A DNA stretch of 23,637 bases from JBGPRB01 sp964422155 (lineage in GTDB: Bacteria; Chloroflexota; Dehalococcoidia; Dehalococcoidales; RBG-16-60-22). Under the pieces are notes generated by a model, which was not told where the DNA came from, did not search any database, and worked only from the letters and a program-made list of their open reading frames with translations. Both the position numbers and the translations under genes were made by a program. Below, piece by piece: positions 7,161 to 14,080 of the stretch; within the stretch, counting starts at the first letter, position 1, and each line of letters begins with the position of its first letter. The DNA lies in contig CAYQZZ010000031.1 in the NCBI GenBank assembly GCA_964422155.1, positions 1-23,637 of the forward strand, given 5' to 3'.

Positions 7161-7381
7161 AAGTATTATATTAGCATATTATCGGTCATCAGACAATATC
7201 AAAAATATAAAATATGGGTAGAATTTAATCACAATAGAATCACAAAAGTACTATAAAGACCACTTATTACCCAATGGAGCGTAAAGATGGGTTCATCTGA
7301 AAAAATAGTACTGACTGATTGATGGGAATAAATAAACCGAAGGGGGGCGGCTGGAGATATAATTACATCAGACCAGGCCGA

Positions 7382-7564
7382 TTAATGTTTGAGATATTTC
7401 TGAATGGACCTATCAAGGTAAGCAACGGCCACATCCTCCCGCCGGAATCTCAGGTCACCATGCGGCCCGCTGCGATAGGTCCTTATTTTCCCCTGCTTGC
7501 ACCATCGTCTTATCGTGCCGGGGTGTACATTGAAAATACGTGCGACGTCATTCGTTGTTAACAT
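7382..7564 (-). CDS. Small helix-turn-helix protein, excisionase/MerR-like (60 aa)
   Basis: A 60-residue protein that is essentially one winged helix-turn-helix: LTTNDVARIFNVHPGTIRRW, then KIRTYRSGPHGDLRFRREDV. This is the pattern of MerR-N/BldC/excisionase-type DNA-binding domains. There is no effector domain. The Shine-Dalgarno is weak, and the gene lies 47 bases downstream of another small gene on the same strand, with which it probably forms an operon. No integrase is present in the window, so a BldC-like regulatory role is at least as likely as an excisionase role. The 221 bases downstream (7161-7381) contain nothing I recognise. Confidence 0.78.
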   Translation of the reverse strand: MLTTNDVARIFNVHPGTIRRWCKQGKIRTYRSGPHGDLRFRREDVAVAYLDRSIQKYLKH

Positions 7565-7611
7565 AGCATTTCACAAACTCTTCTCAAAATAGAAGTCCGG
7601 TAAGAGTCTTT

Positions 7612-7809
7612 TTACCAGCGCTCCAGGGCGACAACATCAGGCTCAAGGGTGCATCCGAACCAGTGATTGAATACCGAACCTGCCGGTGCATCCGCCAGAA
7701 TCGTATCTTTCACCTCGTCATAGAACCCCTGGTACTCAGGGATTTGTTCACCTTTTTCATCGAATACCATCACCATGTTATTTTTTATCCTGATAACCGT
7801 TTTAATCAT
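7612..7809 (-). CDS. Small protein of unknown function (65 aa)
   Basis: I do not recognise this family. It is a 65-residue, acidic, cytoplasmic protein. It opens with a beta-hairpin-like stretch (IKTVIRIKNNMVMVFDEKG), then EQIPEYQGFYDEVKD, and ends with NHWFGCTLEPDVVALERW, which contains its only Cys. A strong Shine-Dalgarno region (GGAGGAAGGCGGAG) directly precedes the ATG at 7809. It lies just upstream of the small helix-turn-helix gene, probably in the same transcript, and is divergent from the gene at 8004. The 194-base space between the two divergent genes holds promoters only. Confidence 0.7.
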   Translation of the reverse strand: MIKTVIRIKNNMVMVFDEKGEQIPEYQGFYDEVKDTILADAPAGSVFNHWFGCTLEPDVVALERW

Positions 7810-7948
7810 CTCCGCCTTCCTCCAGAATCATTCTCTCTGATTCTATCGTAATCTATAGATATTAATTGGTCATTAAAATGGCATAAAAATTATGTTAAAA
7901 ATTTACCCGATAAAGACATCCGCATATTAGTTCTGTCGAAATGCCGTA

Positions 7949-7977
7949 TTGAAGTTATGGTAGCTTTTCTCTATAAT
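7949..7977 (+). promoter_or_regulatory. Promoter for the gene at 8004
   Basis: TTGAAG at 7949-7954, a 17-base spacer and a perfect TATAAT at 7972-7977. Expected transcription start is about 7984, twenty bases before the ATG, leaving room for the AAGGAG ribosome binding site. Confidence 0.62.
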
Positions 7978-8003
7978 AATTTTGTTTGCCGGAAAAGGAG
8001 AGC

Positions 8004-8780
8004 ATGAGCCAACTTATAGATGGATTAAAGAAAATAGCCCAGACCATACCCCAACCGATGGGATTTCGCACTTCCCGCCAGGCCGAAGTAATACCAAAAA
8101 TCCTGATTATTGCCAGTTTGGAAGTCAGTACAACAAACGCCCCGGCTGACAACATTGATGGTGCTGACGCCATCCTGCTTCATTCGGATAAATCAAACAT
8201 GACCGCGAAAGCTATTCAGAAGATAGTTGAGCCTCTGCCGAAGATACCCTGGGGCGTGTATCTTGATGATGATGATAAACAGGCGGCGGTTGAGGCCGGG
8301 TGTGACTTCGTGGTATTTTCACCAGCCAGTCAAATATCCACCGCTATGCAAAATGAGAAACTAGGCAAGATATTACAGGTGGAGTCATCAATGGACGACG
8401 GACTGTTAAGAGCTGTCAACGACCTGCCGGTAGATGCCTTACTCGTTACCGATTCATACGAAGAAAGCGGCACTCTGGTATGGCATCAATTGATGATTCT
8501 CCAGCACCTGGAGAATCTCATTTCCAAACCCCTGATAGTTCCCGTCCCGGCGAATATCACCGAAGTTGAGCTCAAAGCCCTCTGGGAAGCCGGCATAGAC
8601 GGAGTGATGGTGGAAGTGGATGCAATGAAGGCCGGAGGGCTGAAAGAGCTGCGCCAGGCTATAAGTAAGCTGCCGCCGCGTTCCGCACGAAAACGGGGCA
8701 GGGTGGATGTCCTGCTGCCCCGCACCGGTGGGGAGACTCCCACGATAGCCCCCGACGAGGAAGAGGAAGAGGAGGAATAG
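8004..8780 (+). CDS. Unknown alpha/beta protein, possibly TIM-barrel-like, with acidic tail (258 aa)
   Basis: I cannot name the family. The ATG at 8004 is chosen because AAGGAG lies about 6 bases upstream; an upstream TTG in frame (7986) overlaps this site and is unlikely. The sequence alternates hydrophobic strands and amphipathic helices (KILIIASLEV, GADAILLH, PWGVYLDDDD, CDFVVFSPAS, VDALLVTDS, KPLIVPVPA, AGIDGVMVEVDA). This strand-helix rhythm, with GIDGV near the end, resembles a (beta/alpha)8 barrel of the phosphate-binding type. No catalytic motif is clear to me. The last residues are a run of seven Glu after Asp, encoded by GAA/GAG codons, following a basic RSARKRGR stretch. It is single-gene, with its own promoter. 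Confidence 0.8.
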   Translation: MSQLIDGLKKIAQTIPQPMGFRTSRQAEVIPKILIIASLEVSTTNAPADNIDGADAILLHSDKSNMTAKAIQKIVEPLPKIPWGVYLDDDDKQAAVEAGCDFVVFSPASQISTAMQNEKLGKILQVESSMDDGLLRAVNDLPVDALLVTDSYEESGTLVWHQLMILQHLENLISKPLIVPVPANITEVELKALWEAGIDGVMVEVDAMKAGGLKELRQAISKLPPRSARKRGRVDVLLPRTGGETPTIAPDEEEEEEE

Positions 8781-8783
8781 TAT

Positions 8784-8853
8784 ATTACGTCTACCTCAAT
8801 AGGATGGCGCGTTTCATATTGCGAGGTCAGGAGTTCGAATACAGTACCCACTA
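8784..8853 (+). pseudogene. Decayed tRNA-like relic
   Basis: The segment keeps landmarks of a class I tRNA: a D-arm-like CTCAATAGGAT (8796-8806), a variable loop and T-arm like AGGTCAGGAGTTCGAAT (8824-8840), and an acceptor-like ACCCACTA just after. But the T stem cannot pair (AGGAG versus ACAGT), the D stem is mutated, the anticodon stem gives only four pairs around an eight-base loop, and no 5' acceptor strand matches. It therefore cannot be a working tRNA. It may be a relic left by recombination, close to the hicBA genes. Confidence 0.45.
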
Positions 8854-8872
8854 ATTTTTGGGTCATTTTCCC

Positions 8873-8901
8873 TTGTCCTGTGCCTCATTGCAATGTATAA
8901 T
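8873..8901 (+). promoter_or_regulatory. Promoter for the first hicBA pair
   Basis: TTGTCC at 8873-8878, a 17-base spacer and a perfect TATAAT at 8896-8901. It is 29 bases upstream of the hicB start, with GAGG in between as ribosome binding site. Confidence 0.6.
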
Positions 8902-8930
8902 GAAAATCAACCGAGAAGTGAGGAATTTAA

Positions 8931-9185
8931 ATGATTATCGAATACATTAACGCTGCATTAAACAGAGCTAAATTTGAAATAATTGACGATGAAGAGCCAT
9001 ACTATGGTGAAGTACCTGAGCTTCCGGGCGTCTGGGCAAACGGTAAAACGCTTGAGGAATGTCGTCATAACCTAGCTGAAGTGATTGATGGCTGGCTGGT
9101 TGTAAGACTGAGACGTGGACTGCCCATTCCTCCTCTGGGGAAATATCGTGTAAAAGAGCTCAAGAGGTTAGCCGTAAGTGGCTAA
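8931..9185 (+). CDS. hicB: HicB-family antitoxin (pair 1)
   Basis: 84 residues, a partial RNase H-like HicB fold: EYINAALNRAKFEIID, then YYGEVPELPGVWANGKTLEECRHNLAEVIDGW. The phrase ELPGVWANGKTLEEC is the family hallmark (usually PGCxxxGDTxEEA). The C-terminal part (RLRRGLPIPPLGKYRVKELKRL) is short and has no clear separate DNA-binding domain. The ATG has GAGG nine bases upstream and a promoter at 8873-8901. It overlaps the following hicA by eight bases, so the two are co-translated. In this family HicB binds and blocks HicA and usually represses its own promoter. Confidence 0.85.
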   Translation: MIIEYINAALNRAKFEIIDDEEPYYGEVPELPGVWANGKTLEECRHNLAEVIDGWLVVRLRRGLPIPPLGKYRVKELKRLAVSG

Positions 9186-9396
9186 ACTAGCACCAGTATC
9201 GTGGCAGGAGCTTGTCACAGGACTGCGCAGGCTTGGTTTCGATGGTCCGTTTCAGGGTGGCAAGCACCCCTATATGATAAAAGGTAATTTAGTATTGACG
9301 ATTCCAAACCCGCATCGCAGGCAAATTAGCATTGACATTATTTCCCACATTTTAAAGCAGGCCGGAATTACACGGGAGAAATGGTTAAATAAATAA
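9178..9396 (+). CDS. hicA: HicA-family mRNA interferase toxin (pair 1)
   Basis: 72 residues with a double-stranded-RNA-binding-like fold. HicA toxins cleave mRNA using a conserved His. Here that is His30 in GGKHPYMI, which sits in the GSHxxx position. IPNPHRRQISIDIISHILKQAGI matches the family's C-terminal helix. The start is GTG (9178), inside the end of hicB with an eight-base overlap; no ATG lies near. The N-terminus (KLAPVSWQELVTGLRRLGF) is a normal HicA start. It differs clearly from the second HicA at 10851. All expected key parts are present, so it is probably active. Confidence 0.85.
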   Translation: MAKLAPVSWQELVTGLRRLGFDGPFQGGKHPYMIKGNLVLTIPNPHRRQISIDIISHILKQAGITREKWLNK

Positions 9397-9474
9397 CCTC
9401 TATAGCTTACGGAGAATAAACTTTATACTTAGAAGGTGAGAGGTTAAAGCCCCATAAGCCCCCGCAATCTAATG

Positions 9475-10428
9475 CTATCTCTGCTTTTCTTTATTCCCCG
9501 GCTTGGTCACGAAGCTATCGCCCCAGCCGTCTTTGGCGGTGCCAGCGCCGCACATTATCGCCATGACGATATGAGGCTTGCGGTATTCCTTAAGCCGTAA
9601 CGGTCCGTGGCGCAGCCCCCGCGGTATGAAAAGTGCGCTACTGGTACTGAAGGTGAGCGGCTGACCGCCCACGTAAAACTCCATATCGCCGCCCAGGTCT
9701 TCGGGATTAGCGGGGTCGCCGCCGATGTGCAGGACAATCTCGTCAAAATTATTATGCACCATCTCGGGCATGCCGACACCGGCGTTTTTAGTCATGGGCA
9801 TATCGAACGTCCAGCCGAACTCTATGTAGTACCTGACACCCGGTATCTGGACGCCGCTCATGTAGGTCATGGTGGGACTGGTGCGCCCTTTGATAAACTC
9901 CGCGCCCGCCTCCCGCATAGGACTGCGTATCGCATACTGCTCAAAGTCAAACTTCTTCGTCTTCTTCGGCAGCGCTTTCTTAGCCTCCCCGATGCCGCTC
10001 TGGCCCCAGGCCTCCCCCGCACTACCGGTACCGAGCATCATCGCCATCTGGATATGCGGAGAATGGAATTTCTTCCAGGTTACGGGACCATGCGGAGTTC
10101 CTTTGGGAAAGTAAAAAACGGTGGTAGTATTGAAAGTAATCGGTTGGCCGCTGACATAGAACTCTATCTCGCCGCCCAGCACCTGCGGGGTCTCATAGTG
10201 GTCGCCCCAGTGCAGCACAATCTCGTCGTAGTCGTGCACATGTTCATGAAGACTGGGGTTTGGCTCCGGAACACCGTATATCCAGCCGATTTCGATATAG
10301 TAGTTCGCTTCCGGCACCTGCTTGCTGCTCATAAAGGTCATCGTAGGGCTCTGGCGGTTTTTCACCCCGCCGAACGCCTCGTAAACAGGCTTTCTTACAA
10401 GGTATTTTTCAGGGTTAATTTTCGACAT
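9475..10428 (-). CDS. Duplicated cupin-like protein (bicupin), unknown substrate
   Basis: 317 residues made of two homologous halves (about 1-150 and 163-305). Repeated landmarks are SPTMTFMSSKQVP / SPTMTYMSGVQIP, YYIEIGWIYG / YYIEFGWTFD, DYDEIVLHWG / NFDEIVLHIG, LGGEIEFYVSGQPITF / LGGDMEFYVGGQPLTF, and FPKGTPHGP / IPRGLRHGP. These are cupin motifs 1 and 2. The first half has the full metal set (His61, His63, His65, Glu69, His113). The second keeps one His in motif 1 (MVHNNFDE, His225), Glu230 and His274, so its metal site may be altered. There is no signal peptide. It is a single gene on the strand opposite to the two flanking hicBA pairs. Cupin enzymes, sugar isomerases or binding proteins are all possible. 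Confidence 0.82.
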   Translation of the reverse strand: MSKINPEKYLVRKPVYEAFGGVKNRQSPTMTFMSSKQVPEANYYIEIGWIYGVPEPNPSLHEHVHDYDEIVLHWGDHYETPQVLGGEIEFYVSGQPITFNTTTVFYFPKGTPHGPVTWKKFHSPHIQMAMMLGTGSAGEAWGQSGIGEAKKALPKKTKKFDFEQYAIRSPMREAGAEFIKGRTSPTMTYMSGVQIPGVRYYIEFGWTFDMPMTKNAGVGMPEMVHNNFDEIVLHIGGDPANPEDLGGDMEFYVGGQPLTFSTSSALFIPRGLRHGPLRLKEYRKPHIVMAIMCGAGTAKDGWGDSFVTKPGNKEKQR

Positions 10429-10621
10429 AAACTATTACCCTCCGAATCCGTTAAAGCTATCTCGTGCTAATCATAGCCATAGAAATCAAAAGTGTCAAAA
10501 TAGTTCAAACTATCTTTACACTGCTTACCGTACACTAATAGATTGCGGACGGCTGAATCAGACCTTGCGAGATAATATATAATCAAGTATGATAAAAATA
10601 TCATATGGTGGGGGGCGTTGC

Positions 10622-10849
10622 ATGAAAATATATAATTACACCGTCGTGTTTGAACCAGCTACCGAGGGCGGCTATAATGTCGTCGTACCAGCGATTCCCG
10701 AAATTTGCACTTTTGGTGAAACCTTAGAAGAAGCAAAAGCAATGGTTGCGGATGCGATAAAATGCTATATTGAGAGCGCCTTGAAAGCAAATGAGCCTAT
10801 TCCTGAGGACCGCAAGCCTTCCATTGAACGTGTAACGGTGCGGGTATAA
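10622..10849 (+). CDS. hicB: HicB-family antitoxin (pair 2)
   Basis: 75 residues of typical short HicB: YNYTVVFEPATEGGYNVVVP, then IPEICTFGETLEEAKAMVADAIKCYIESA. I choose the ATG at 10622 because GGGGGGCG precedes it. An upstream in-frame ATG (10589) would sit at the expected transcription start of a TATAAT at 10578-10583 and has no ribosome binding site. No C-terminal DNA-binding domain is present, so operator binding would depend on this small domain or the complex. TAGTT-CA-AACTA at 10501-10512, in the divergent space shared with the cupin gene, is a possible operator, though short. One base separates its stop from hicA. Confidence 0.88.
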   Translation: MKIYNYTVVFEPATEGGYNVVVPAIPEICTFGETLEEAKAMVADAIKCYIESALKANEPIPEDRKPSIERVTVRV

Positions 10850-10850
10850 T

Positions 10851-11084
10851 ATGCCGAAGATGCCCCCTCTAAACGGACGTGAAGTTTTACACGTTCTACT
10901 GAAAGCCGGTTTTTATATTCATCACCAGAGCGGAAGCCATGCTCGCCTTTTCCATAGCCAGCAACCAGAATTGCATGTCACCATCCCCGTACACAATAAA
11001 GACCTCCCTGAAAAGACTTTTAAGTCAATACTTAAACAGGCAGACATTGAGGAAGCAGAATTTCTCAGGCTTCTAAAAAGATAG
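10851..11084 (+). CDS. hicA: HicA-family mRNA interferase toxin (pair 2)
   Basis: 77 residues, a canonical HicA: PPLNGREVLHVLLKAGF at the N-terminus, catalytic His30 in SGSHARLFH, and VTIPVHNKDLPEKTFKSIL leading into the final helix. The ATG follows the hicB stop after one base. The pair is complete and probably functional as a type II toxin-antitoxin module. Its sequence is much closer to typical HicA than the pair 1 toxin, so the two modules were probably acquired separately rather than by local duplication. The 142 bases downstream, to the end of guaB3, contain only short inverted repeats (AGGTTTC...GAAACCT and ACCTGG...CCAGGT), possibly a weak convergent terminator. Confidence 0.9.
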   Translation: MPKMPPLNGREVLHVLLKAGFYIHHQSGSHARLFHSQQPELHVTIPVHNKDLPEKTFKSILKQADIEEAEFLRLLKR

Positions 11085-11226
11085 GTAATGCTAATTTTTA
11101 TCACCGACCTATGCCTTATAGCCCAGAATTAGAAATAATGACCGGATGAAAAATGCCGTCAGGTTTCACCGGAAACTTATCCGAGATTAAGTGAGAAACC
11201 TGGAATAATACTGTTCCCAGGTGATT

Positions 11227-12396
11227 TTAGACGCGTTGCGCCATCTGCCAGGACTTGCCCTCGGTGACAATCGAAGGGGCAATGACCATCTCGGCTTTAT
11301 GCATCTCTTTGATGTTGGCCGCGCCGCAGAAGCCCATCGCCATGCGCAGCGCCCCGACCAAATTTTCCGTGCCATGGGTTAATGATGTAGGCCCGAAGAG
11401 CAGTTTCTCCAGCGTGGTGGTCGTCCCTACTTTTATCCGCGTCCCGCGGGGCAGCGACGGATGAGGATTGGACATCCCCCAGTGATATCCTCTTCCGGGG
11501 GCCCCCTCAACCTGGGCGAAGTTGGAACCCAGCATCACGGCATCGGCACCGGCGGCAACCGCCTTGCAGATATCGCCGCCCTTGCGGAAACCGCCGTCGG
11601 TGATTATCGGCACGTATTTGCCGGATTCCCGGTAATATTCGCTTCTGGCTGCCGCGCAGTCGATGGTGGCCGTTATCTGGGGGACGCCGAGTCCGAGCAC
11701 TTCCCGGCTGGTGCAGGCGGCGCCGGGGCCGACGCCGACCAGTACTCCGGCTATTCCTGTCCTCATCAATTCCAGACAGGCGCCGTAGCTGACACAGTTG
11801 CCGACCATAATCGGCATTTTTGTTTGCTCGCTTAGCTCGGAGAATATCAGGCCGCGGTAGCTCTTGGAGATATGACGGGCGCTGGTAACCGTGGACTTCA
11901 CCACCAGGATATCACCTCCCGCCTCGGCAATGATGGGGGCCAGTCGTTTCGTACTGGCCGGCACCAGCGATATGGCGCATATTGCCCCTGCCTTTTTAAT
12001 TGCCCTTACCCTGTCCCCGACCAGCTTCTCCTTTATCGGCTCCTTGTATACTTTTTGCAGCAAGGCGGTGACTTCGGCGTCAGTTGCTTTAGCGATTTTC
12101 TCCAGCACTTCATCGGGATTTTCGTAGCGGGACTGAACGCCATCTAGATTAAGGACGGCCAGTCCGCCCAGCTTGCTCATCCTGATAACCGTGTTGACAT
12201 CGGTAACGGAATCCATGTCCGTAGCGACGATGGGGATACTGAAGGTAAAATTGCCAATGTTGAAATCAACGTTGGTCTGGTCGGGGTTGATGGTGACATT
12301 GCCGGGCACAATGGCCACTTCGTCGAACCCATAGGACTGCCTGAGTTGCTTAAACCTGGGAGTAGCCTTCGCTCTGCACATATATGTGCTATCCAT
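11227..12396 (-). CDS. guaB3: GuaB3-type IMP dehydrogenase-related protein
   Basis: 389 residues with the IMPDH/GMP reductase TIM-barrel but no CBS domain pair, as in GuaB3 proteins of actinobacteria and cyanobacteria. The N-terminus has SYGFDEVAIVPG, then PIVATDMDSVTD. The catalytic loop is GVGPGAACTSREVLG with Cys228. A phosphate-binding segment IITDGGFRKGGDI and AGADAVMLGS follow, with the flap region after RGYHWGMSNPHPSLPRGT. The family is often annotated as GMP reductase or IMPDH; which reaction this one performs is not decided by sequence alone. A promoter (TTGCAA, 18 bases, TATAAT) overlaps the first ATG, so translation may really begin at Met6 (12381). It is a single gene flanked by repeats and the hicBA region. 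Confidence 0.88.
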   Translation of the reverse strand: MDSTYMCRAKATPRFKQLRQSYGFDEVAIVPGNVTINPDQTNVDFNIGNFTFSIPIVATDMDSVTDVNTVIRMSKLGGLAVLNLDGVQSRYENPDEVLEKIAKATDAEVTALLQKVYKEPIKEKLVGDRVRAIKKAGAICAISLVPASTKRLAPIIAEAGGDILVVKSTVTSARHISKSYRGLIFSELSEQTKMPIMVGNCVSYGACLELMRTGIAGVLVGVGPGAACTSREVLGLGVPQITATIDCAAARSEYYRESGKYVPIITDGGFRKGGDICKAVAAGADAVMLGSNFAQVEGAPGRGYHWGMSNPHPSLPRGTRIKVGTTTTLEKLLFGPTSLTHGTENLVGALRMAMGFCGAANIKEMHKAEMVIAPSIVTEGKSWQMAQRV

Positions 12397-12424
12397 TATA
12401 ACAAAAAATAAAAAACTTTTGCAA
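12395..12424 (-). promoter_or_regulatory. Promoter overlapping the annotated guaB3 start
   Basis: On the minus strand, TTGCAA (12424-12419), 18 bases, then perfect TATAAT (12400-12395). The -10 box includes the first two bases of the ATG at 12396, so the message would start near 12388 and the first usable start would be Met6 at 12381. Confidence 0.5.
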
Positions 12425-12449
12425 GAGAAATTTTTAAAATATTTATCAT

Positions 12450-12539
12450 TGTCATTCTGAGCGAAGCGAAGAATCCGTTTTCACTATTTGGATACGGATT
12501 CTTCGTCGTCCCGACAAGTCGGGTCTCCTCAGAATGACA
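12450..12539. repeat. Inverted-repeat element, family A (copy 2, opposite orientation)
   Basis: TGTCATTCTGA (12450-12460) and TCAGAATGACA (12529-12539) are perfect 11-base terminal inverted repeats. Inside, GAAGAATCCG pairs with CGGATTCTTC and CCCGAC-AA-GTCGGG forms a further hairpin. Its reverse complement aligns with 3628-3730. It lies in the 236-base space between divergent guaB3 and the small membrane protein gene. Confidence 0.87.
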
Positions 12540-12570
12540 TCATAGTCTAAAAATATTTTTAATTAAAAAT

Positions 12571-12600
12571 TTGACATTTTCCCCAGACACTGTATATAAT
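12571..12600 (+). promoter_or_regulatory. Consensus sigma-70 promoter
   Basis: Perfect TTGACA (12571-12576) and perfect TATAAT (12595-12600) with an 18-base spacer. Transcription would start near 12607, about 26 bases before the ATG at 12633. It is the strongest promoter match in the window and could also feed rsmI-metG downstream. Confidence 0.75.
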
Positions 12601-12632
12601 TCGGTCACAAAAATAAAATTTCAGGTATTTAT

Positions 12633-12824
12633 ATGTTAGTCTTTTTCATGATGTTGGGGCTTATATTTCTCATTTCCGGGGGCATCGGCCTGTTTTATAC
12701 CAATGTCAATCTTGATACAGGTACTACCCTCTGGATATTTGGCAATATCACCTTCGGCACATTTGCCGTCTTCGGTATAGCTATACTTATTTTCATAGCT
12801 ATTTTCAATGCCGAATTCGATTAA
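12633..12824 (+). CDS. Small two-helix membrane protein, unknown function (63 aa)
   Basis: A 63-residue hydrophobic protein with two predicted membrane helices, about residues 2-22 (FFMMLGLIFLISGGIGLFY) and 38-58 (ITFGTFAVFGIAILIFIAIF), joined by a short polar loop (TNVNLDTGT). Family not recognised. The Shine-Dalgarno is poor (CAGG about 8 bases upstream), but a consensus promoter lies immediately upstream, which supports expression. It is followed by a 142-base gap without recognisable features before rsmI. Confidence 0.6.
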   Translation: MLVFFMMLGLIFLISGGIGLFYTNVNLDTGTTLWIFGNITFGTFAVFGIAILIFIAIFNAEFD

Positions 12825-12966
12825 ATTGAGCGGGTCTGCTACAACCATTACAATAAATCCCCGAAGATAACTGCTAACCCGTCCGATAAACCCCCAACCA
12901 GATTCAAAGCTAGACAGGCAGAGGCATATCGTTTTATAATAATCAGGTTAAGGATAATACGAAATA

Positions 12967-13812
12967 ATGCCGGTTCTTTACGTTGTGGCAACCCCGATTG
13001 GTAATCTCGAGGACATTTCACTGCGAGCCCTCCGTATGCTGCGCGAGGTGAAACTCATCGCCGCCGAAGATACCCGCAAGACAAGACGTCTCCTTACCGC
13101 CTATGACATCAAGACACCCATGACGAGTTACTACGAGCACAACAAGCTGACTAAACTGGACTATATTCTCGACCAGCTCAAAGAAGCGGACGTAGCCCTG
13201 GTCTCCGAGGCGGGTATGCCGGGTATCTCCGACCCCGGCTACGAACTTATCGTTGCCGCCGGGCGGCATAATATTCCCGTCGTCCCTGTGCCCGGGCCTT
13301 CGGCAATTACGACGGCGTTGGCTGTTTCCGGACTGCCGACCGACAGGTTTATCTATATCGGCTTTCTGCCGAATAAAGCCGGCGCCCGGCGCCGTGTTCT
13401 GGAAGCAGTAGCGGACGAACCGGGCACCATTATCGCCCTGGAAGCCCCCCATCGACTGACAGCGGCCCTTGACGATATCCTCAATACCCTGGGCGACCGG
13501 CGCATTGCTGTCTGCCGGGAGCTCACCAAGCTCCACGAGGAGGTCTTCCGGGGAACAGTGAGCGAGGCCATAACACACTTCACCGGGCCGAGAGGTGAGT
13601 TCACCCTGGTAATCGAAGGTAAAGGAACGAAGGATAAACCCCGGTTGACGGATTCCGTAGAAAGGCAGTTACACCAGATGTACCTTACCGGAGCCACCGC
13701 CAGAGAAGCCATCGCTGCGGTGGCCGGAGAGACAGGACTGAAGAGGAAGGAACTATATCAAACCTGGCTTAAACTCGACAAGGTCTGGGAAAGAGAAAAA
13801 AATGCGCGTTAA
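12967..13812 (+). CDS. rsmI: 16S rRNA (cytidine1402-2'-O)-methyltransferase RsmI
   Basis: RsmI methylates the 2'-O of C1402 in the decoding centre of 16S rRNA with S-adenosylmethionine. The protein is 281 residues, normal length, and of the tetrapyrrole-methylase fold. Hallmarks are VVATPIGNLEDISLRALRML at the N-terminus, AEDTRKTRRLL, SEAGMPGISDPGYELI (cofactor site), VPGPSAITTALAVSGLPTDRF and EAPHRL. The C-terminal extension after about residue 225 has the usual helical RsmI domain (ATAREAIAAVAGETGLKRKELY). The ATG at 12967 is the natural start, although the ribosome binding site (AAGGATAA) is rather far upstream. It heads a compact plus-strand run with a Cys-rich small protein (21 bases later), metG and a prenyl synthase. 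Confidence 0.95.
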   Translation: MPVLYVVATPIGNLEDISLRALRMLREVKLIAAEDTRKTRRLLTAYDIKTPMTSYYEHNKLTKLDYILDQLKEADVALVSEAGMPGISDPGYELIVAAGRHNIPVVPVPGPSAITTALAVSGLPTDRFIYIGFLPNKAGARRRVLEAVADEPGTIIALEAPHRLTAALDDILNTLGDRRIAVCRELTKLHEEVFRGTVSEAITHFTGPRGEFTLVIEGKGTKDKPRLTDSVERQLHQMYLTGATAREAIAAVAGETGLKRKELYQTWLKLDKVWEREKNAR

Positions 13813-13833
13813 TTCATGTAAAGGAGTAAAAAA

Positions 13834-14046
13834 ATGCGTCGCGGCTGTGTATCTTTAGGCGAGATAAAATGCGATGGATGCCAGAAACCCATACCCTATC
13901 CCGACCGCTACCTGGCTATCGATGAGAAGGACGGGAAAGAGGACGACGAGGGCGAGACAAAGCGCTATTGCGTTGAATGTTGCCTGAAGAAGGATTATGC
14001 CCATTACAAAGAAGAGAAAGGCGAAAAGATACTGACCTTTTTCTAA
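13834..14046 (+). CDS. Small Cys-rich, zinc-ribbon-like protein (70 aa)
   Basis: 70 residues with two CxxC knuckles: Cys13/Cys16 (KCDGCQKPI) and Cys46/Cys49 (YCVECC, plus Cys50). These are separated by a 29-residue spacer containing an acidic stretch (DEKDGKEDDEGETK). This arrangement suggests one structural zinc site. The rest is charged and soluble. A clear AAAGGAG lies seven bases before the ATG. Placed 21 bases after rsmI and 34 bases before metG, it is almost certainly co-transcribed with these translation genes. A role in translation is only a guess from context; I do not recognise the family. Confidence 0.78.
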   Translation: MRRGCVSLGEIKCDGCQKPIPYPDRYLAIDEKDGKEDDEGETKRYCVECCLKKDYAHYKEEKGEKILTFF

Positions 14047-14080
14047 GTCGGTTATACCACCTCTTCTATAAACATCGAAC

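Noticed and set aside
7161..7381. Possible riboswitch or small RNA in the gap (an ACCCA...TGGGT hairpin and GCGTAAAG)
   Set aside because: No full consensus of a known riboswitch could be built, and the segment lies downstream of the small HTH gene and upstream of the HisKA gene without clear structure.
9607..10470. Long plus-strand open frame opposite the bicupin (287 codons)
   Set aside because: It is antisense to a well-supported gene with duplicated domains. The product looks random, with no promoter or ribosome site.
11085..11226. Rho-independent terminator between hicA and guaB3
   Set aside because: The hairpins have long loops (13 and 27 bases) and no T tract, so they are too weak to call.
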